Source of the DNA: a bacterium
GTDB taxonomy: Bacteria; Chloroflexota; Dormibacteria; Aeolococcales; Bog-877
DNA: 64,000 nt
Assembly: GCA_021785655.1 (NCBI GenBank)
Contig: JAJYET010000002.1
Location: 1-64,000 of the forward strand
Direction of reading: 5' to 3'
Position numbers and translations under genes: made by a program. The notes under the pieces were generated by a model. The model searched no databases. It had not been told where the DNA came from and was given only the letters and a program-made list of their open reading frames with translations. Below, in pieces: positions 61,377 through 64,000 of the stretch (position 1 is its first letter; the number at the start of each line of letters is the position of its first letter).

Positions 61377-62468
61377 TTAGGTCGCCGCCCCTGCCGGGTC
61401 ACCCGCCATGGAGGGGGTCTCCTCGGAGGCCTCGGGATCGATGGGCTTGGCGTAGATCCAGCGGTCCACCGTGTCAGGTTCGGGCCAAGGGGAGCTGTCG
61501 GCGAAGCGCACCGCCTCCAGCATCTCAGCCTCGACCTCCTCGTTGACCTCGGCCAGCTCCTGTGGGCTGGTGATCCGGTGCTGGACCAGAAAATCCCCGA
61601 AGCGGGGGATCGGGTCCAGCTCGCGCCAGCGACGAACCTCCTCCTTGTCCCGGTAGAGCTCCGGATCGGCCATGGAGTGGCCACGGAAACGGTAGGTCAT
61701 GGCCTCGACGAAGAACGGCCCCTTGCCAGACCGGCAGTGCTCCGCGGCCTGCTGGACCGCTCCGTACACCGAGAGCACGTCCATGCCGTCGCACTGCACC
61801 GCGGGCATGGTGTAACCCTCGGCCTTGATCATCATGTCCGAGACCGGAGACTCTTCGGCCAGGGTCGCACCCATGCCGTATAGGTTGTTCTCACAGATGA
61901 AGACCACCGGGAGGTTCCAGAGGGCGGCCATGTTCAGCCCCTCGTGGAAGATCCCGTTGCCGGTGGCGCCGTCGCCGAAGAAGTCCAGCACCACCAGGGG
62001 CTCCTCCCGGTACTGCATGGCGTAGGCCATCCCCGCCCCGATCGGGATGTGGGATCCCACGATGGCGTGGCCGCCCCAGAAGTGACGGGAGGCGTCCGCA
62101 AGGTGCATGGACCCGCCCCGGCCGTGGCAGATCCCGGTCTCGCGCCCGAAGAGCTCGGCCATGCAGGCCTTGACGTCGCAGCCCCGAGCCAGCGCGTACC
62201 CGTGGTCGCGATAGTGCCCCAGGATGTGGTCGTCCTCACGCGCCGCGGCGATCGCTCCCACCGCCACCGCCTCCTCCCCGATGTAGAGGTGGAGGAAGCC
62301 GCCCACCTTGGCCTGGGCGTAGGCCTCAGCGGCGTGATCCTCGAAGTGGCGGATCTGCACCATCTTGCGGTACATGTCGCGGCCCTGCTGGGCGGTGAGC
62401 CCGTGCGGCAGGGCTCCCGCGGAGCGGGTGGCAGCGCGCGGGCGGCTCTTGCGAGGCGTGGTGGCCAC
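61377..62468 (-). CDS. pdhA: Pyruvate dehydrogenase E1 alpha subunit
   Basis: 363 residues: thiamine diphosphate fold with HYRDHGYALARGCD, GRGGSMHLADASRHFWGGHAIVGSHIPIGAGMAYA, the GDGATGNGIFHEGLNMAALWNLPVVFICENNLYG diphosphate/Mg motif near 175, and the phosphorylation-loop-like YRFRGHSMADPELYR. The basic N-terminal extension is rich in R/K/A. The GTG start is 6 bases after TAGACT. First gene of the pdh operon. Confidence 0.96.
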   Translation of the reverse strand: MATTPRKSRPRAATRSAGALPHGLTAQQGRDMYRKMVQIRHFEDHAAEAYAQAKVGGFLHLYIGEEAVAVGAIAAAREDDHILGHYRDHGYALARGCDVKACMAELFGRETGICHGRGGSMHLADASRHFWGGHAIVGSHIPIGAGMAYAMQYREEPLVVLDFFGDGATGNGIFHEGLNMAALWNLPVVFICENNLYGMGATLAEESPVSDMMIKAEGYTMPAVQCDGMDVLSVYGAVQQAAEHCRSGKGPFFVEAMTYRFRGHSMADPELYRDKEEVRRWRELDPIPRFGDFLVQHRITSPQELAEVNEEVEAEMLEAVRFADSSPWPEPDTVDRWIYAKPIDPEASEETPSMAGDPAGAAT

Positions 62469-62474
62469 GTGCCC

Positions 62475-62480
62475 AGTCTA
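62475..62480 (-). promoter_or_regulatory. -10-like hexamer for the pdh operon
   Basis: TAGACT, 6 bases, then GTG (62468); leaderless arrangement. Confidence 0.6.
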
Positions 62481-62726
62481 AGAGATCGGCTGCGGCCCAC
62501 CCTCCCGGCGGACTTCCGCAAACTCGGCGCCGCCGCCTCCCCCGTTCCCGTCCGCCATCGCGGTGCCGCTCGGCCGCTGGTCGTGTCCCCGGTAGGTGGC
62601 CGGCTCGGGCTTAGCGCTCGGTCCGGCGAGCCAGCGGGCCAACCGGTGAGACCACCCCGCCCCGCGGCCCGAAGGAGGTTGCGAAATTGGGGTCGCCGAG
62701 AGAGGCTTAAACCGTGCCCCACGGGG

Positions 62727-62732
62727 TATACT
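62727..62732 (+). promoter_or_regulatory. -10-like hexamer for the 135-residue gene
   Basis: TATACT, giving a leader of about 155 bases, unlike the leaderless genes nearby. Confidence 0.5.
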
Positions 62733-62790
62733 CCGTTTGCGCAGCCGCGGTGTGCGGAGCTGCCGGGTGGTGGGGAGCACCGGGTAACCG

Positions 62791-62878
62791 GGTTGCGTCC
62801 ATTGCCGTTGACACCGAGGGGCCCAAGCCACGCTGAGCACCCCAGAGGGACCAACCCATGAGGCGTGGCGCCGCAACC
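62791..62878 (+). ncRNA. Candidate structured 5' leader
   Basis: Two nested helices: GGTTGCG (62791-62797) pairs with CGCAACC (62872-62878), and GCCACGC (62827-62833) pairs with GCGTGGC (62863-62869). A small CCGG-GTAA-CCGG hairpin lies just 5'. The outer helix ends next to the GAGG that precedes the ATG, so folding could gate translation. I compared it with c-di-AMP, cobalamin and SAM riboswitch consensus from memory and found no match. Confidence 0.4.
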
Positions 62879-62892
62879 GAGGAAGTGACGAG

Positions 62893-63300
62893 ATGATGAC
62901 CACCGAGCGGGACAACCGCTACCGGGTTACCCACCACGACATCCTGCGTCGGCAGCGCGAGAGCCTGGCCCGGACCAGGAAGCTGCGCAAGTACCGCTCC
63001 CACCTGGAACACCTGGACCGCGTTCTCGCCGACCTCGAGGACGCCCGCATCCGGGAGCGCCGGGTGGTGCCGCCGGCGATCACCGAGGAGCTGCGCCGGG
63101 CCGAGGTCTCCCAGGTTGACCCGGATCTCGCTCAGGTGGTGGCCAGCAGCCGCCCCAGCATCGACCGGGTACAGGACGCCGTGTTCGACGCCCAGGGGCG
63201 AATCATGGTCGAGGTCAGCCGGCTGCTGGGGCAACCGGACTGGATCACCATCGAGGCGGAGGAGGGCGAGGCCCTGGAGTTAGAGGCCTCCCGTCACTGA
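62893..63300 (+). CDS. Unknown charged helical protein (135 aa)
   Basis: No family recognised. Strongly charged, largely helical (DILRRQRESLARTRKLRKYRSHLEHLDRVLADLEDARIRE), probably a coiled coil in the first half, then a more acidic tail (ITIEAEEGEALELEA). No membrane segment or signal peptide. Translation starts at tandem ATGs after GAGG. Its end overlaps the end of the convergent 219-residue gene by seven bases. Confidence 0.75.
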   Translation: MMTTERDNRYRVTHHDILRRQRESLARTRKLRKYRSHLEHLDRVLADLEDARIRERRVVPPAITEELRRAEVSQVDPDLAQVVASSRPSIDRVQDAVFDAQGRIMVEVSRLLGQPDWITIEAEEGEALELEASRH

Positions 63301-63953
63301 CCGCCCCGGGCGGGGGCTCCCAGCGCCCGCTCTGGGTCGAAGTTGCGAGCCAACTCCAGGATCCGCTCCTGGTCTCTTCTCGCCTTGCGGCTGCGCGCGG
63401 TCTCCCGCTGCCGGGGTCTGACCGGCAGGTGGGCGGTCTCGGCCATGCGCTCGGCGAGCTTCGCGTCCCGAGTCTGCGTCATGCGATCCCACTCCTCGAT
63501 GGCCTCTGCGACAGCGAGGCGCGTCTCCTTGGGGCCCACTTCGCCCAGCTCGGCCAACCGCGCCTCTAGCCTGGCCATGCGCCGCGCCGGTAGGCGGCTG
63601 CGGGCCAGCTGGATCGCCGACTCAGCCTCGGCCGCCTCGTGCCTTCGGGCCCCGGACGCCTGGCTGGCCACCACCTCCTGGCGCCTCGCCTCCCGGAGCG
63701 CGGCCTGGGCCTCCTGGAGCAGCGCCCCATATCCGGGAAGCAGCGCCTCGTGCTCCCCCTGGGAAGCCAGCGTCGCCAGCTCGGCACCCCGGGCCACCAG
63801 CCCGTCGACCGCCTGGTCCTGTCCCAGCTCGCGCAGCTGGGGGATGATGAACACCCCCAGCTTGCGATCCACCTCCACCCAGGCGTTGCGGACCTCCGGG
63901 GCTAGCTGCGGATGCTCGGGCACCGCCAGCGGACTACGGGGCATTCTCTCCAA
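63294..63953 (-). CDS. Unknown coiled-coil protein (219 aa)
   Basis: No family recognised. Alanine/glutamate/arginine-rich helices throughout (EAQAALREARRQEVVASQASGARRHEAAEAESAIQLARSRLPARRMARLEARLAELGE), with a basic stretch near the end (RPRQRETARSRKARRDQERILEL). No membrane segment. The ATG has AGGAGG about nine bases upstream. Whether it continues an operon from beyond the right edge is not visible. Confidence 0.75.
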   Translation of the reverse strand: MERMPRSPLAVPEHPQLAPEVRNAWVEVDRKLGVFIIPQLRELGQDQAVDGLVARGAELATLASQGEHEALLPGYGALLQEAQAALREARRQEVVASQASGARRHEAAEAESAIQLARSRLPARRMARLEARLAELGEVGPKETRLAVAEAIEEWDRMTQTRDAKLAERMAETAHLPVRPRQRETARSRKARRDQERILELARNFDPERALGAPARGGQ

Positions 63954-64000
63954 ACCTCCTCGGCGTCACGGTCACGGCAGCTGCGCGCCCGCTCCTCCCG

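Larger units (their letters stand above)
62481..62892 (+). other. Divergent intergenic region with a structured leader
   Basis: No gene supported. It carries the pdh hexamer at its left edge, TATACT at 62727 for the rightward gene, and nested inverted repeats (62791-62878) just before the start codon at 62893. Confidence 0.5.

Noticed and set aside
62709-62892. Known riboswitch classes (c-di-AMP, cobalamin, SAM)
   Set aside because: The conserved core strings of these classes, as I recall them, are absent; only generic helices remain.
1-64000. CRISPR array, transposase or integrase
   Set aside because: No regularly spaced repeats and no transposase/integrase-like protein found in any frame.

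Overview
A high-GC bacterial chromosome segment (roughly 70% GC by eye) carrying mostly housekeeping operons, with two accessory stretches next to tRNA genes. The gene set and order (clpC - PIN/TRAM protein - ispD - ispF - cysS - rlmB; rpsU - ybeY - pth - mfd - mazG; hrcA - grpE - dnaJ under a CIRCE operator; a four-subunit pyruvate dehydrogenase operon; an F420-type NADP oxidoreductase) point to a Gram-positive-like/Terrabacteria lineage. Having bS21 (rpsU) together with an F420-linked gene and many leaderless genes fits a Chloroflexota/Dormibacterota-type soil bacterium better than a typical actinomycete. This placement is an inference; no rRNA gene is present to confirm it.

Layout. 0-7.3 kb: leftward genes, namely a decayed VOC/glyoxalase gene, a serine beta-lactamase-like hydrolase, relA/spoT, hisS and aspS. 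7.3-16.6 kb: a looser accessory stretch with a two-gene ABC exporter, an orphan Imm5-like protein, a YdeI-type and a DUF1801-type protein, a 55-residue membrane protein, a DNA photolyase and a large BNR-repeat lipoprotein, ending at tRNA-Thr. 16.8-29.2 kb: housekeeping genes on the minus strand (rlmB, cysS, ispF, ispD, PIN/TRAM, clpC, an ATPase-less ClpC N-domain protein, rpsA, ftsH). 29.5-34.2 kb: a second accessory island with a BrnT/BrnA-like toxin-antitoxin pair, a MarR gene broken by an in-frame TGA, a divergent SRPBCC gene broken by two TAGs, and a TetR regulator divergent from a membrane-protein/methyltransferase/AhpD-like operon. The island ends beside tandem elongator and initiator tRNA-Met genes. 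34.6-42 kb: BNR lipoprotein, DivIC-like protein, mazG, mfd, pth, ybeY, rpsU. 42-52 kb: alpha/beta hydrolase, rsmE, a GalT/HIT-like protein, hsp20, dnaJ, grpE, hrcA, a VIT1/CCC1 transporter, hemW, lepA. 52-57.7 kb: GNAT, DUF2795, a Mg-chelatase-like AAA+ and AAA+/VWA pair, an unknown 128-residue protein and the F420-type oxidoreductase. 57.7-64 kb: the PDH operon (pdhA-pdhB-pdhC-lpd) and two unknown charged helical proteins.

The main themes are translation (aspS, hisS, cysS, rpsA, rpsU, lepA, rlmB, rsmE, ybeY, pth, tRNAs), stress and proteostasis (relA, clpC, ftsH, hrcA-grpE-dnaJ, hsp20), isoprenoid precursors (ispD, ispF) and central carbon flux (PDH). Many genes overlap by 1-4 bases, so translational coupling is common.

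Three results stand out. First, a TAnnnT -10-like hexamer sits exactly 6 (sometimes 7) bases before the start codon of many first-in-operon genes, which implies leaderless mRNAs and corrects some gene starts. Second, an ATPase-less protein with four Clp-N repeats lies directly upstream of clpC and was apparently copied from it. Third, rpsU appears to start at a CTG codon.
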